DNA of 64,000 nt from AP-15 sp963774345 (GTDB lineage: Bacteria; Pseudomonadota; Alphaproteobacteria; ATCC43930; CGMCC-115725): the NCBI GenBank assembly GCA_963774345.1, contig CAVZFB010000048.1, forward strand, positions 57,835 through 121,834. Reading direction: 5' to 3'. A program made the position numbers and the translations under genes. The notes beneath the pieces are model-generated. The model was not told the origin of the DNA, made no database searches, and was given only the letters and a program-made list of their open reading frames with translations. This document shows, piece after piece, positions 1 to 9,744 of this stretch (position 1 is its first letter; every line of letters starts with the position of its first letter).

Positions 1-583
1 TCACCGAACACGCCGGGGCTGCGCGATCTGCAAGCCCGCGCGACGCTCGATTCGCTGCTGCGCCATCTGCTCGACGTGCGCGCAAAGACCGGTTGTCAGG
101 TACCGTTGCTGCTCAAGATTGCGCCCGACCTGACCTCAGCGGAGCGCTGCGATATTGCCGAGATCGTCGCTCGCCACCGGCATCGACGGGCTGATCGTCG
201 CGAACACGACGGTCGCGCGACCGGCTGGTCTGCGTCAGCCGACACGCCGCCGAGGCCGGCGGGCTCAGCGGGCGCCCGCTATTCGCTCCTTCGACCGCAG
301 TGCTCGCCGACATGTATTGTCGAACGCATGGCCGCCTACCGCTGATCGGGGTCGGCGGCATCGGCGAGCGCAGCCGATGCCTATGCAAAAATTCGCGCCG
401 GGGCCAGCCTGGTACAGCTCTACACGGCACTTGTCTTCGATGGTCCGGCCCTCGTCGGCCGCATCAAGCAGGAATTCGCCGCGCTGCTGCGGCATGACGG
501 TTTTACTTCGATCGCCGAAGCAATCGGAACCGCGCACGGGTCCAGAGCGATGCAGCCTCCTATTGCGTCCGCCGATAGCTTGA
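1..583 (+). CDS. pyrD: Dihydroorotate dehydrogenase (quinone), 3' part, frameshifted
   Basis: The class 2, membrane-associated enzyme oxidises dihydroorotate to orotate with quinone in pyrimidine synthesis. The window opens inside the gene with SPNTPGLRDLQ, the phosphate/FMN-binding signature. It is followed in successive frames by LLLKIAPDLT, then ATGIDGLIVANTT, then RLPLIGVGGIG, then GASLVQLYTALVF and a tail ending near GFTSIAEAIGTAHG. These pieces are collinear with a PyrD C-terminal half but need at least three changes of frame, at roughly 165-175, 235-250 and 360-370. The 5' end lies outside the window. The final stop is uncertain; 583 is the nearest one consistent with family length. 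Conserved sequence on both sides of each break favours sequencing indels over a dead gene. Confidence 0.8.
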
Positions 584-898
584 TTCGGCTTAGCGTTCGG
601 TGTATCCGTATTTGCCGAGCGGCCGTTGCGGCTGTCGGATTGTATTTCGTCCGGGTTTTCCGAGGCGTTCTGGGCGGTGTCGACCAGCTGCTCGAATTCC
701 GCAAGAGTCTCGCAGACGTAGACATTGAACTGCGCGCCGGATCCGACTTCGGCAATCATCGCCCGTTGATCGTATCGGGCATCCTCGACGCGCCGATAGC
801 GAAACGAACTCCTTAATCCCTCGGCCAGCGAGAACGTATCATAGCCGAATTTCGCCGTAGCGCTCGATCAGCGGGCCAATATAGAGATCCGTCTTCAT
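559..898 (-). CDS. Hypothetical protein of about 110 residues, frameshifted
   Basis: A reading frame starts at the ATG complementary to 896-898 with MKTDLYIGPLIERYGE. It hits a stop after 19 codons, but one frame over it continues as YDTFSLAEGLRSSFRYRRVE and runs on through a stretch rich in acidic and polar residues. A single-base indel near 840 would join the two. The 3' end is unclear: the shifted frame runs far into the pyrD antisense strand, and a stop at about 559 in another frame is the plausible end. I do not recognise the family. It converges on pyrD. The call rests only on the coherent amino-acid composition, so confidence is low. Confidence 0.3.
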
Positions 899-1138
899 GA
901 CCCTTCCCCTCGCCAGGGCGGGCTCCGGGCTCCTGATCTGTCAAACAGAGCGGGGCCGGCATCTTTCGATCAAATTGGCAACTTTTAGTAAAGATAAACC
1001 GGTGAAATTGTAAGCTGATCCTCTCAGCGGAAGCATCAGTACGCGCCGTCAGTAACTCGTTGTGAAATTTGCGGACCGAACCGAGGATCGCCCCGGGTCG
1101 GACTTGACCGCGGCCTCCACCACCGAGGGTGCCGCGCC

Positions 1139-2012
1139 ATGGCCTTTTTGTCGATACCGGGTGTTGCCGTGTTGGCGTCGCGTTACGACGGCTTCATCCT
1201 CGACCTGTGGGGCGTAGTCCATGACGGCGTGGCACCGTTGCCCGGCGCCATCGACTGCCTGGTGCAGCTGATCGTCGCGGGCAAGCGCGTCGCTCTGTTG
1301 TCGAATGCACCGCGCCGGGCGGATGATGTAGTCCGCCGTATCACCCAGATCGGAGTGCCGGCTGGGACTTACCACGCATGTCATGTCGTCGGGGGAAGAG
1401 GCCTGGCAATATCTTCACCAGCGCGACGACCCGTTCTACGCCGCGCTCGGGCGGCGCTGCCTGCACATTTGCTCGGACCGCGATCTCGAAATCCGCGACG
1501 GCCTCGGACTCGATTACGTCGATACCGCGGAGGAGGCCGAATTCATCCTCAACACCGGTCCCGCAGGCTGGGACGACACGATCGAGGATTATGCGCCGCT
1601 GCTCCGTCGGGCGCTGGCGTCGGGTCTGCCGATGGTGTGCGCCAATCCCGATCTCGTCGTCATGCACGGGGCGCGGCTGGCGCTGTGCGCCGGCGCGCTG
1701 GCGCAGTGGTACGAGCAGCAGGGCGGCTCTGTGCGCTGGCACGGCAAGCCCTATCGCTCGGTCTACGACAGCTGCCTGGCGCTCCTCGGCATCGACGACC
1801 GCTCGCGCATCCTCGCCATCGGCGACAGCCTGCGCACCGACATCGCCGGGGCGGCGGGCGCCGGTCTCGACAGTCTGTTGATCGCCGGGGGCATTCATGC
1901 CGACGAGTTCGGCATGACCGGCGCGGGGCCGCCGGATCTCGCGCGCGTCGAGGCGGCCTTGATCGCCGGCCGCTATCGTCCGGTGGCCGTCGCCGGCCGC
2001 TTTTGCTGGTGA
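1139..2012 (+). CDS. HAD-IIA subfamily sugar-phosphatase-like hydrolase (TIGR01459-type), frameshifted
   Basis: A haloacid-dehalogenase-fold phosphatase related to NagD and to p-nitrophenylphosphatase-type proteins. The N-terminal part holds motif I in DLWGVVHDG, with the nucleophile and general-acid aspartates, and motif II in ALLSNAPR. The C-terminal part, one frame over from 1383, holds a long cap region and motif IV in GDSLRTDIAGA. The two halves join if one base is added or removed at about 1362-1385, where GVPAGTYH should lead into VMSSGEEAWQYL. The joined length, about 290 residues, is normal for the family. Substrate unknown. Start taken at the first ATG of the frame; no strong ribosome-binding site is visible. 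Confidence 0.8.
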
Positions 2013-2024
2013 CCGATCGCCGGC

Positions 2025-2366
2025 TTAATGCTCGGTATTGTGCAGGATAGTTTCGCGCAGCCCGGTGTCATAGCCGAGGCCCAGCGGCGTCATGATCGCG
2101 GTCGGCGGCGACGACCGGAGCAGGCCTTTACGCTCTAGCGCCGCCCATACCGCTGGGTTACGCAAACCGGTTGCGTCACGAGACGCTACGACTGTCTCGC
2201 CGATGTGGAAGTGATCGCCGTGTGGATGGGGCAGGCGGGTCAGAACGATGCTGCCTGGATCTTCACTCGGTCGAGAATAGTCGGGCAGTCGCGCCAACTC
2301 TTGAAGCAGGGTCAGCGTCCTCAGCTGGAGTGAATTCAGACTGAGCGGGTTTCGCTTGGGTGCCAT
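2025..2366 (-). CDS. Conserved-looking hypothetical protein, 113 residues
   Basis: An intact frame with ATG at 2366 and no signal peptide or membrane segment. Its N-terminus is helical and leucine-rich (SLQLRTLTLLQELARL). A central segment is rich in His (RLPHPHGDHFHIGE) and the tail is short. The HPHGDHFH cluster could bind metal, but I recognise no family. It converges on the HAD gene, whose stop lies 12 bases from its own. Its codon use matches its neighbours and its extent is bounded on both sides, which supports a real gene. Confidence 0.55.
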   Translation of the reverse strand: MAPKRNPLSLNSLQLRTLTLLQELARLPDYSRPSEDPGSIVLTRLPHPHGDHFHIGETVVASRDATGLRNPAVWAALERKGLLRSSPPTAIMTPLGLGYDTGLRETILHNTEH

Positions 2367-2484
2367 AGCGTCTGATTAGCTCGGCGGCCGACCCCAAAGC
2401 AATGGGATCCGCTGTAAGCGCGGCAAGTCAGATTTTTGCAGCCACACTCAAGTTACAGGATCAGTCGTCCGCGCTTGGGCCCGA

Positions 2485-3309
2485 TCAGGTTCTAGCTCTC
2501 CACCGCAGAATACGCCCCCGTTTGCGGCGGCGTGTCCGGCTGTCGGTCCACCACAAGCTTCCGACGAGCGGCAGATGATCCGAGGCCAGGCGGGCGAGCG
2601 GCGAGCGATAGACGTGTACGTCGCGCAGCACCGCCGGGCCGTCGGCATAGATCCGGTCGAGGGGAAGCACCGGCATCCAAGACGGAAAGGTGCGGGGCGT
2701 GGCACTCGGGCCCAGGCAGCGATCGAGATCGCGGATGCCGCCGCTACGCCCGCGCCATTCGTTCAGATCCCCGACTAGCAGCACCGCATGCGCCGCCCGG
2801 TGGCCTGGCGTGAACGGCTCGTCGAGCGCGGCGATCAGGCGGTTGGCCTGCAATCGCCGCTCGCCGGCGTGCAGGCCGAAATGGGTGGCCAGTACGCGCA
2901 GCACGCGATCGCCGATCATCAGCTCGGCATCGAGCGCCGCGCGCGGTTCGTAATCCGATACGGCAAGGTCGATGGCGCGAGCCGCGGTTACTGGAAAGCG
3001 GGTCAGGATCGCGTTGGCGAAGCGTCCGCGATGGTTGCGGGGGCCGGCGCCGAGGATGACCTGGCGCCCGGTGGCGTCGGCGAGATAAGCAGCTTGATCG
3101 CCGTGGAGCCAGGTTCCACGGCGGACATCAACCTCTTGTAGACAGACGATGTCGGCATCGATCTCGCGAAGCACGGCCGCGATCCTAGCTGGTTCGTAAC
3201 GCCGATCGACCCCGACGCATGCATGTATGTTGTAAGTGACCACGCGGACCGAGGGCTGACCGGCGGTTGCGACGGCGAGAATGCAGGCCGCCCCGCTATT
3301 ATCTGGCAT
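2485..3309 (-). CDS. Endonuclease/exonuclease/phosphatase (EEP) family hydrolase
   Basis: A metal-dependent hydrolase of the DNase I / sphingomyelinase / inositol-5-phosphatase fold. In order, the family motifs are: the active-site Asn in VVTYNIHACVGVD, Glu in IVCLQEVD, the central ATHFGLHAGERR, the metal-binding Asp-Asn pair in LLVGDLNEW, and the terminal Asp-His in ASDHLPLVG. At about 274 residues it is a standard length. The ATG at 3309 is preferred over a TTG one codon upstream. No signal peptide is evident, so a cytoplasmic role is likely. Small bacterial members of this group act on phosphodiesters or lipids, and the substrate cannot be read from sequence. The basic tail (residues about 255-275) is unusual but short. 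Confidence 0.85.
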   Translation of the reverse strand: MPDNSGAACILAVATAGQPSVRVVTYNIHACVGVDRRYEPARIAAVLREIDADIVCLQEVDVRRGTWLHGDQAAYLADATGRQVILGAGPRNHRGRFANAILTRFPVTAARAIDLAVSDYEPRAALDAELMIGDRVLRVLATHFGLHAGERRLQANRLIAALDEPFTPGHRAAHAVLLVGDLNEWRGRSGGIRDLDRCLGPSATPRTFPSWMPVLPLDRIYADGPAVLRDVHVYRSPLARLASDHLPLVGSLWWTDSRTRRRKRGRILRWRART

Positions 3310-3543
3310 CAATCACCTTTGGGTCCCTAACATATCTACAGCCATTGCTCCCACATCGGGGCAATCCCCGTGCCGATGCCAATCCGGCGGGGATCGCTGT
3401 GCCATATGGCCTAGGTTTTGCGAAACGTCATCGTCTGTCATCGGCCCGCCCCGGACCAATTGCCGCGCGTCGCCGGTCGGTTTGCGGTGTAATACGACGA
3501 TGCGCGGCTCGGGCATCGTCTCGCAGGCAATATCAGGAGGAGA

Positions 3544-3698
3544 ATGACGCTCAAAGGTAAAACTTCAATTGTCACGCGGTCGACCAGCAGATCGGCATCG
3601 CCACCGCACCCGCAGCCGCGGGGTCATTCGCCGGCGGCTTGACATGGCTGCTCGCCGACCATACGGGTTCCGTCCTCCCTGATTGGCGCTGGATAATC
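3544..3698 (+). pseudogene. Possible remnant of a short-chain dehydrogenase N-terminus
   Basis: A strong ribosome-binding site (AGGAGGAGA) is followed by ATG and the residues MTLKGKTSIVT. That matches the opening strand of short-chain dehydrogenases such as 3-hydroxybutyrate dehydrogenase, which continue into a GSTSGIG cofactor loop. Here the next bases can be read in another frame as a damaged form of that loop, after which similarity ends and homospermidine synthase begins at 3699. The remainder of the 3310-3543 gap shows no convincing gene. Either a decayed SDR gene was cut off by the hss region, or this is a chance likeness plus a sequence error. Confidence 0.3.
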
Positions 3699-5115
3699 AT
3701 GCTCGACCAGAAGCACGCCGCTTTCCCCGGGCGTCTAGTGATCGTCGGCTTTGGCAGCATCGGCCAAGGCGTCCTGCCGCTGTTGCTGCGCCATCTCGAC
3801 ATACGCCCGGATCAGATCACGATCATGACGGCCGAGCCGCGTGGACACGAGGTCGCCGCCGAATACGGCGTATCCTTTGTCGAGACCGCGCTCACCCGCG
3901 ACAACTATCGTGCACTGCTGGAACCGCGGATCGCCGCCGGCGATTTTCTCCTGAACCTGTCGGTCGACGTGTCGAGTACGGCGCTGATCGAATTTTGCCA
4001 GGAGACTGGAGCGCTCTATCTCGACACCTGCATCGAGCCGTGGCCGGGTGGGTATACCGACCCGAACCTGCCGCCGGCCGCTCGCTCGAACTATGCGCTG
4101 CGCGAGAGTGCGCTTGCACTGCGCCGGCGGTTTCCACGAGGTCCGACCGCGGTCCTAACCCACGGCGCCAATCCGGGCCTCGTGTCGCATTTCGTCAAGC
4201 AGGCGCTGGTCGATCTGGCCGCGGGTCTCCGAAGTGGACACCAGCATTCCCAGCACACGCCGCGATTGGGCCCGTCTCGCCCAGCGTCTCGGCATAAAGG
4301 TCATCCATATCGCCGAGCGCGATACGCAGGTCGCGATGACGCCGAAGGAACCGGGCGAATTCGTCAACACCTGGTCGATCGACGGCTTTGTCAGTGAGGG
4401 CTCGCAGCCGGCGGAACTCGGCTGGGGAACACATGAGCGGCATTTTCCGACGGACGGCCGGCGCCACGATTTCGGATGCGGGGCGGCGATCTATCTGCTG
4501 CGTCCCGGGGCGGCAACGCGCGTGCGCAGCTGGACGCCGCTCGAGGGACCCTATCACGGGTTTCTGATTACCCACGGCGAATCGATTTCGATCGCCGATT
4601 TTCTGACCGTCGCCGACGGCGGCGAGGTGCGTTATCGCCCGACCTGCCACTACGCCTATCACCCGTGCGACGACGCGGTGCTGAGCCTGCACGAATTCGC
4701 CGGCAAGAACTGGCAGCTGCAGGATCGTAAACGATTGATGATGGACGAGATCACTGCGGGAATCGACGAGCTCGGCGTCTTGCTGATGGGCACGCCCAAC
4801 GGGGTCTATTGGTACGGCTCGCGGCTGACGATCGAAGAGGCTCGGCGGGTGGCGCCGCACAACAACGCCACGTCGCTGCAGGTGACCGCGGCGGTACTGG
4901 CCGGGGTTGTCTGGGCGCTCGAGCACCCGCGTGAGGGTGTTGTCGAGCCCGAGGATCTGGACTTTGAGCGCGTCCTCGACATCGCCCGTCCCTATCTCGG
5001 AGAGATCGTCGGGGTCTTCGGCGATTGGACGCCGCTCGCCGGACGCGAAAGCCTGTTTCCGGAAGACCTCGACCGCGACGATCCCTGGCAATTCAAAAAC
5101 TTCCGCGTCGTCTGA
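3699..5115 (+). CDS. hss: Homospermidine synthase, frameshifted
   Basis: Makes homospermidine from putrescine (two molecules, or putrescine plus spermidine) through an NAD-bound mechanism; common in alphaproteobacteria as the main long polyamine. The N-terminal Rossmann loop is VIVGFGSIGQGVLPLL. Later conserved blocks are LYLDTCIEPWPGGY, LTHGANPGLVSHFVKQAL, VKVIHIAERDTQ-like sequence, and CHYAYHPCDDAVLSLHE. The frame changes once at about 4220-4235, between the VDLAAGL and SIPSTRRDWA blocks; joined, the protein has about 470 residues, the usual length. The start at 3699 gives MLDQKHAAF just ahead of the dinucleotide fold. It is followed by convergent purH, so it is probably transcribed alone. 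Confidence 0.9.
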
Positions 5116-5266
5116 CTAGGCGCTTCCGGCTGCGACTGATCGACCTTTCGCGCAGTTACCCGCCCTGCCCTTCTTTCGGCCATCGGCATGCGACAACCGT
5201 TCAAATAAGGGCTATCCACAACTGCCGAAAACCCGGCGGTGACGCAGCGTGTTTGGCGAACTCGAC

Positions 5267-6841
5267 TCAATGCCGGAAGTGGCGGATGCCGCTGAACACC
5301 ATCGCGATGCCGGCGGCGTCGGCCGCGGCGATGACTTCCGCGTCGCGCATCGAGCCACCGGGCTGGATTACAGCGGTGACCCCGGCTGCGATCGCTGCTT
5401 CGAGGCCATCAGCGAACGGGAAGAATGCGTCCGAGGCCAGCACCGCGCCGTGGGTCGGGGGCGCCGACAGTCCGGCCGCCTCCCCTGCCTTCAGGACCGC
5501 GATACGCACACTGTCGACGCGACTCATCTGTCCGGCGCCGATACCGACCGTGGCGCCGTCGCGGGCGAAGACGATCGCGTTCGACTTGACGTGCTTGGCC
5601 ACAGTGTCGGCAAAAAGGAGATCGACAATTTCGGCTTCGCTCGGGGCGCGGCGGGTGACCGCGCGCAGCCCGTCGCGGTCGACCGCGACGCGGTCGCGCT
5701 CCTGGACGAGAATGCCGCCTGCCACCGAGCGAAAGCTCAGGCCGCGCTCGGCGGGATCGGGCATCGCGCCGGTGACGAGCAGCCGCAATGCCGACCTGCG
5801 CGCCAGTATCGACGCGGCCTCCGGGGGCGCTTCGGGGACGATGACGATCTCGACAAAGATTTGACCGATCGCCTCGGCCGTGGCGTTGTCGAGCGGCCGG
5901 TTGATTGCCACGACCCCGCCAAAGGCGCTCTGGCGATCGCAGGCGAGTGCTTTGTCCCAAGCCTCGCGCAAATTCGCGCCGATCGCGACACCGCAGGGAT
6001 TGGCGTGCTTGACAATCGCCACTGCGGGCGGCGCGAACTCGGCGACCAGTTCGAAGGCGGCGTCGGCATCGGCATAGTTGTTGTATGACAGCTCCTTGCC
6101 CTGGAGCTGCCGCGCGGTCGCGACGCCGGGACGGTGCTCGCCGGTGCGGTAGAACGCCCCGGCCTGATGCGGGTTCTCGCCGTAGCGCAGAAGCTGACTC
6201 AGCCGGCCGGTGGCCATCAGAGTCTCTGGAAAGGTCTCACCTCCTTCGCGCGCCATCCATTCGGCGATCGCCGCATCATAGGCCGCGGTCGTCGCATAGG
6301 CTTTGCCGGCGAGCTGGCGTCGCAGCTCCGGGCCGACCGCTCCATTCCCGGCTTCGAGTTCGGCAAGCACGCGGTCGTAATCGGCGGGATCGGTCACCAC
6401 CGTCACAGCATCGTGGTTCTTAGCTGCAGCGCGGATTAGCGCCACGCCGCCGATATCGATGTTTTCGATGCAGTCTTCGCGGCTCGCGCCGGCGGCGACG
6501 TTCTCGGCAAACGGGTAGAGGTTGCAGACGAGAAGATCGATCGCATCGATCCCGCGCTCGGCCAATGCGGCGAGGTGTTCGGGCCGGTCGCGGCGCGCCA
6601 ATAGCCCGCCATGAATCATCGGGTGCAAGGTTTTAACGCGTCCGTCGAGAAACTCGGCCATGCCAGTGACCGCTGCCACCTCGGTGGCCCGCAACCCGGC
6701 TGCCTCGAGCGTCTGTGCGGTGCCCCCGGTCGAGATCAACACGATGCCGCGCGTCGCCAGGGCGCCGGCAAAGGCGACGATGCCGCTCTTGTCGCTGACA
6801 GAGATCAGTGCGCGCCGGGGTTCCTGCGGAGGAGAGCTCAT
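5267..6841 (-). CDS. purH: Bifunctional AICAR formyltransferase / IMP cyclohydrolase
   Basis: Catalyses the last two steps of purine synthesis: 10-formyl-THF-dependent formylation of AICAR, then closure to IMP. The 524-residue frame is full length and uninterrupted. The N-terminal cyclohydrolase domain shows ALISVSDKSGIVAFA and the MAEFLDGRVKTLHPMIHGG block. The C-terminal transformylase has ELSYNNYADADAAFELV, VAIVKHANPCGVA with the catalytic Lys-His pair, and SDAFFPFADG near the end. Upstream on the same strand are the glycosyltransferase, heparinase-like and rsmB genes, a common alphaproteobacterial order, though 50 bases separate it from the glycosyltransferase stop. Confidence 0.97.
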   Translation of the reverse strand: MSSPPQEPRRALISVSDKSGIVAFAGALATRGIVLISTGGTAQTLEAAGLRATEVAAVTGMAEFLDGRVKTLHPMIHGGLLARRDRPEHLAALAERGIDAIDLLVCNLYPFAENVAAGASREDCIENIDIGGVALIRAAAKNHDAVTVVTDPADYDRVLAELEAGNGAVGPELRRQLAGKAYATTAAYDAAIAEWMAREGGETFPETLMATGRLSQLLRYGENPHQAGAFYRTGEHRPGVATARQLQGKELSYNNYADADAAFELVAEFAPPAVAIVKHANPCGVAIGANLREAWDKALACDRQSAFGGVVAINRPLDNATAEAIGQIFVEIVIVPEAPPEAASILARRSALRLLVTGAMPDPAERGLSFRSVAGGILVQERDRVAVDRDGLRAVTRRAPSEAEIVDLLFADTVAKHVKSNAIVFARDGATVGIGAGQMSRVDSVRIAVLKAGEAAGLSAPPTHGAVLASDAFFPFADGLEAAIAAGVTAVIQPGGSMRDAEVIAAADAAGIAMVFSGIRHFRH

Positions 6842-6891
6842 CTGCTGGGTATAGGTTTGGCTACGGTCGGGAACAAGTCTCTGGGTGTCTT

Positions 6892-7788
6892 TCAGCGGCC
6901 GTGGGCGAGTGCCGCCAGCAAGGCCGTCACAATCGCGGCAGCGGCGCCGAGAGCCACGACCCCCCAGCCGTTCTCAGCTGCCCACCCGCAGCCGATCAGC
7001 AAGAGGTCGGCGGCGATCACCCGCCGGACCACAGCGGCGTGGCCGAGCCCGCGGCGGACCGCTTGTTGATAATAGTGCCGGCGGTGCGGCCGCCAAACCC
7101 GTTCGCCGAGCATCAGCCGGTGCAACAAGGTAATCGTTGCATCGGCGAGGAAATAGAGCGGCACGATCAACGCTATCTTCCAGTGTCCACGCGCGGCGAC
7201 GTCGATCAGCAGAAAGCCGGTCAGATAGCCGAGCGGGACGCTGCCGATATCGCCCAGAAAAATCTGCGCCGGCGACCAGTTCCATAAGAGAAAGCCGAGC
7301 GCTCCGCCGAGGATCGCGGCGGCTAGGAGTGCCGTTGCCGGATCGACCCCGCTGCCCAAGCCAGCGAAAAGCAATAGCCCGCCGCCGATCGCCGCCGCTT
7401 CGCTACCCGCGAGCCCGTCAATCCCATCCATAAAGTTGAAGAGGTTGACCCACCAGATCCAAAGAACTCCGGCCGCGGCGAAATAGGCCACCGGGCCGAG
7501 CCCGGCCCGGAGGACGTTGTCAGGCGCGGGCAAGGCATAGAGGCCGATCGCGACCGCAGCGGTCTGCGCGGCGAGCCGCGTCACGGGTGACAGGCCGCGC
7601 AGATCGTCGATCCAGCAGACGATCGCCAATAACCCTGTACCCAGCGAGATACCGAGGATCGCCGGCGATGTTTGTCCGGCTAGCCGCAGGATGAGCCAGG
7701 CGAGCAGCACCGTCCCGATGAGCGCGATCCCGCCGCCTCTGGGGGTCGGAGCATCGTGAGAGGAGCGCTCGTTCGGGCTATCAAGCAC
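6892..7788 (-). CDS. MraY/WecA-family (GT4) polyprenyl-phosphate sugar-1-phosphate transferase
   Basis: A multi-pass inner-membrane enzyme that transfers a UDP-sugar phosphate to undecaprenyl phosphate to start a surface polysaccharide. Hallmarks are SPNERSSHDAPTPRGGG at the start, CWIDDLRGLS (the Asp-Asp pair), LFNFMDGIDGLAG, FLGDIGSVPLGY and the cytoplasmic RRHYYQQAV loop. About ten hydrophobic segments lie between. The open frame continues upstream of the GTG at 7788 for about 40 codons with a hydrophobic stretch that looks like the expected first membrane helix, but no ATG, GTG or TTG is present there. The true start may therefore use a rare codon or be hidden by an indel near 7900. The neighbour heparinase-like gene overlaps this extension, suggesting coupled expression. 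Confidence 0.88.
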   Translation of the reverse strand: MLDSPNERSSHDAPTPRGGGIALIGTVLLAWLILRLAGQTSPAILGISLGTGLLAIVCWIDDLRGLSPVTRLAAQTAAVAIGLYALPAPDNVLRAGLGPVAYFAAAGVLWIWWVNLFNFMDGIDGLAGSEAAAIGGGLLLFAGLGSGVDPATALLAAAILGGALGFLLWNWSPAQIFLGDIGSVPLGYLTGFLLIDVAARGHWKIALIVPLYFLADATITLLHRLMLGERVWRPHRRHYYQQAVRRGLGHAAVVRRVIAADLLLIGCGWAAENGWGVVALGAAAAIVTALLAALAHGR

Positions 7789-7912
7789 ATTGTGCTGGCG
7801 CAGGATCGGGATCAGCGCCCGCGTGGCGTGGCCGGAGAGCAGAGCTGTCGCGACCGAGACGGCAGCCGTCGTCGCGCCGTCGCCTATGCCGAGATGGTTG
7901 ATAGCCGGCCAG

Positions 7913-9607
7913 CTAATCGGCGGCGGCCTCTCGGGGCTCGCGGCGCAAGGCCCAGCGGACGGTGGTGCCGCCCGGCATAGCGGTCCCGCTCAGCACGATC
8001 TGCTGGGTCTTTCTCGCTTCGCCAGATCCCAGGTAGACGCTCTCGCCCAGAGTCATCTCGGCTCCTGCTGCGCGCAGCCGCCAGATCAATCCGCTCGGTA
8101 GCCGCAGCAGCGCGGCGGTCTCGTCCTCAATCAGCGAGGCTTGCACTGAGGGATGCAGATGGAAGCGTACCGCAAACGCCGCGCCAGGACGTCCGGTCAG
8201 CCTGTCTTCGCCGCGTAGGTCGTCACCGTCTGCGGCCAGAAACAGCTCGCGGGTGTAGATCAGGCCAAAGCGGTCCCGATACCCGTCATGGGTCGCCGAG
8301 ATCCATTGCTGGCCGTCGTGCTCGGCTCGCTCGCAGGTAACCGTTGCTGGGGTGCGGCCCAGGACGCCGTCGTCGCGAACCTCAGCCGAGTTAGTGTCGG
8401 CGACGACGAGCACCGAATGCGCGGCGCTCGCGCGGGCGACCCGCCACCAGTTCGTCTTGGTGCCGCGATAAGCGCCGCAATTTACAACGATCCGCTCGCG
8501 CTCGTGGCTCATCTCGAAGGACAGCGCGCCCGCGTGCGCGTGCTCGTCAAAGCCCGGGGGGGGCGGTTTGCCGGTGTCGACCACCACCAGGGTATTGTTG
8601 GCCTGCAGCCGTTCGAACCCGCTATCGGGCGCATGCATAGGCGCGCGCCCCTTGGTCTCAGACCGAGTCAGGACGAGGTCGATCATGACCCCGTCCTCCT
8701 CGACAGCATCGTTGAACAGCGCGAGGCGCCGATCGCCATGGCGAAACAGCCGCAGGATTGGCGCCATCTGCGCGATCGCGTCCTGGATCCCGCCCGGCGC
8801 TTCGATTTGCGCCGCGTGCAGCATCCAGCGGACATCGATCAAATCCTGCAGGACCCGGAGTTGCGTCGACGGGCTGCGCGACATATGGCCACCATCGGGG
8901 AAGATCTGCGCCGGCATCTCGCGCTCGAGCGCCCTCAACGCCTTTGCCAGCCGCGCGGCCGAACCGCCTAGCGTCACGATCCCGGCGATCAGGCCCTTGA
9001 GCGCCCGCAGCCTTGCTGCGCCGTCAAGCTCCCATGAGGCGGTGCGGGCGAGATGGCGCAGCTGGACGGCGAGGCTCGCCAGCATTGTGCGGCGAAAGGC
9101 TTGGTCTTGATCGCGCCCGGCGAGGTCGTCGAAATGCGTTATCCAGGCGAACAACCGTGTCGCCAATACGTCGGAGCGCCAAGCGATGGCGTGCCAGGCG
9201 ATCTCCTTGGCCAGCCAGCTCTGTACCAGCTCGCGCGCTACCTCACGAACGCTCGTCCCAGCGGAAAACAAATCCGAAATCCAGCTGAAGCCGTGCCACT
9301 CGGCGAGCCATTCCGTTCCGGCCGAGGGCGGAAACCAGCGCGGGGAGGGGTTTCGGACCAATTCGCCGGCGAGCTCGATCTCTCCGGAGGCGATTGCCAT
9401 GCCGTGCTTTGGATCGCCCGGCCATGCTAGGCCGGGCTTGAGCTTGAGTTCGGCGGGAACCCCTCCTATCAAGGTGTGGCGATAAAATCGCGTGGTCGCG
9501 AGCCTCTGCAGCGCGTCGTGACCCAACCGCGTCCATAGTCTTGGTGTATCTGCGCCGAGGCGGCCCGTCGCCGCCCTGCCACCCATCCTATCGGTAAGGG
9601 TTTGCAT
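7913..9607 (-). CDS. Heparinase II/III family protein
   Basis: A 564-residue protein of the polysaccharide-lyase heparinase II/III type found between rsmB and purH in many alphaproteobacteria. The N-terminal two thirds are helical (toroid-like), with FPDGGHMSRSPS resembling the family's active-site neighbourhood. The C-terminal third is beta-rich, with FDEHAHAGALSFEMS, VVNCGAYRGTK and SAAHSVLVV motifs carrying the conserved His and Asn. No clear signal peptide is seen at the chosen ATG, so export is uncertain. The chromosomal family is conserved but its substrate is not established; linkage to a GT4 enzyme suggests a role in surface glycan turnover, which is inference. Confidence 0.88.
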   Translation of the reverse strand: MQTLTDRMGGRAATGRLGADTPRLWTRLGHDALQRLATTRFYRHTLIGGVPAELKLKPGLAWPGDPKHGMAIASGEIELAGELVRNPSPRWFPPSAGTEWLAEWHGFSWISDLFSAGTSVREVARELVQSWLAKEIAWHAIAWRSDVLATRLFAWITHFDDLAGRDQDQAFRRTMLASLAVQLRHLARTASWELDGAARLRALKGLIAGIVTLGGSAARLAKALRALEREMPAQIFPDGGHMSRSPSTQLRVLQDLIDVRWMLHAAQIEAPGGIQDAIAQMAPILRLFRHGDRRLALFNDAVEEDGVMIDLVLTRSETKGRAPMHAPDSGFERLQANNTLVVVDTGKPPPPGFDEHAHAGALSFEMSHERERIVVNCGAYRGTKTNWWRVARASAAHSVLVVADTNSAEVRDDGVLGRTPATVTCERAEHDGQQWISATHDGYRDRFGLIYTRELFLAADGDDLRGEDRLTGRPGAAFAVRFHLHPSVQASLIEDETAALLRLPSGLIWRLRAAGAEMTLGESVYLGSGEARKTQQIVLSGTAMPGGTTVRWALRREPREAAAD

Positions 9608-9744
9608 TCGATCTAGCCCCCGGCCGCGAACTGCCCCGGATCGGCGCGGCGGCCGGGATCGCGAAAGTCATGCCAGACAAGCGAACCCATGCCGTTTCGT
9701 AACAAGGAAACCCGGAAGCTGCAAGCCACCGGGCCGCGGGCGGA

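Noticed and set aside
1..583. Treating pyrD as a true pseudogene
   Set aside because: Several frameshifted essential genes elsewhere in the window point to sequence errors, so loss of function cannot be claimed.
4195..5091. A 298-residue antisense frame opposite homospermidine synthase
   Set aside because: The plus strand is a clear hss gene; the antisense product shows no recognisable motif.
5211..5222. Lone DnaA-box-like CTATCCACA between hss and purH
   Set aside because: A single site far from dnaA with no AT-rich tract or clustering; not enough for an origin or regulatory call.
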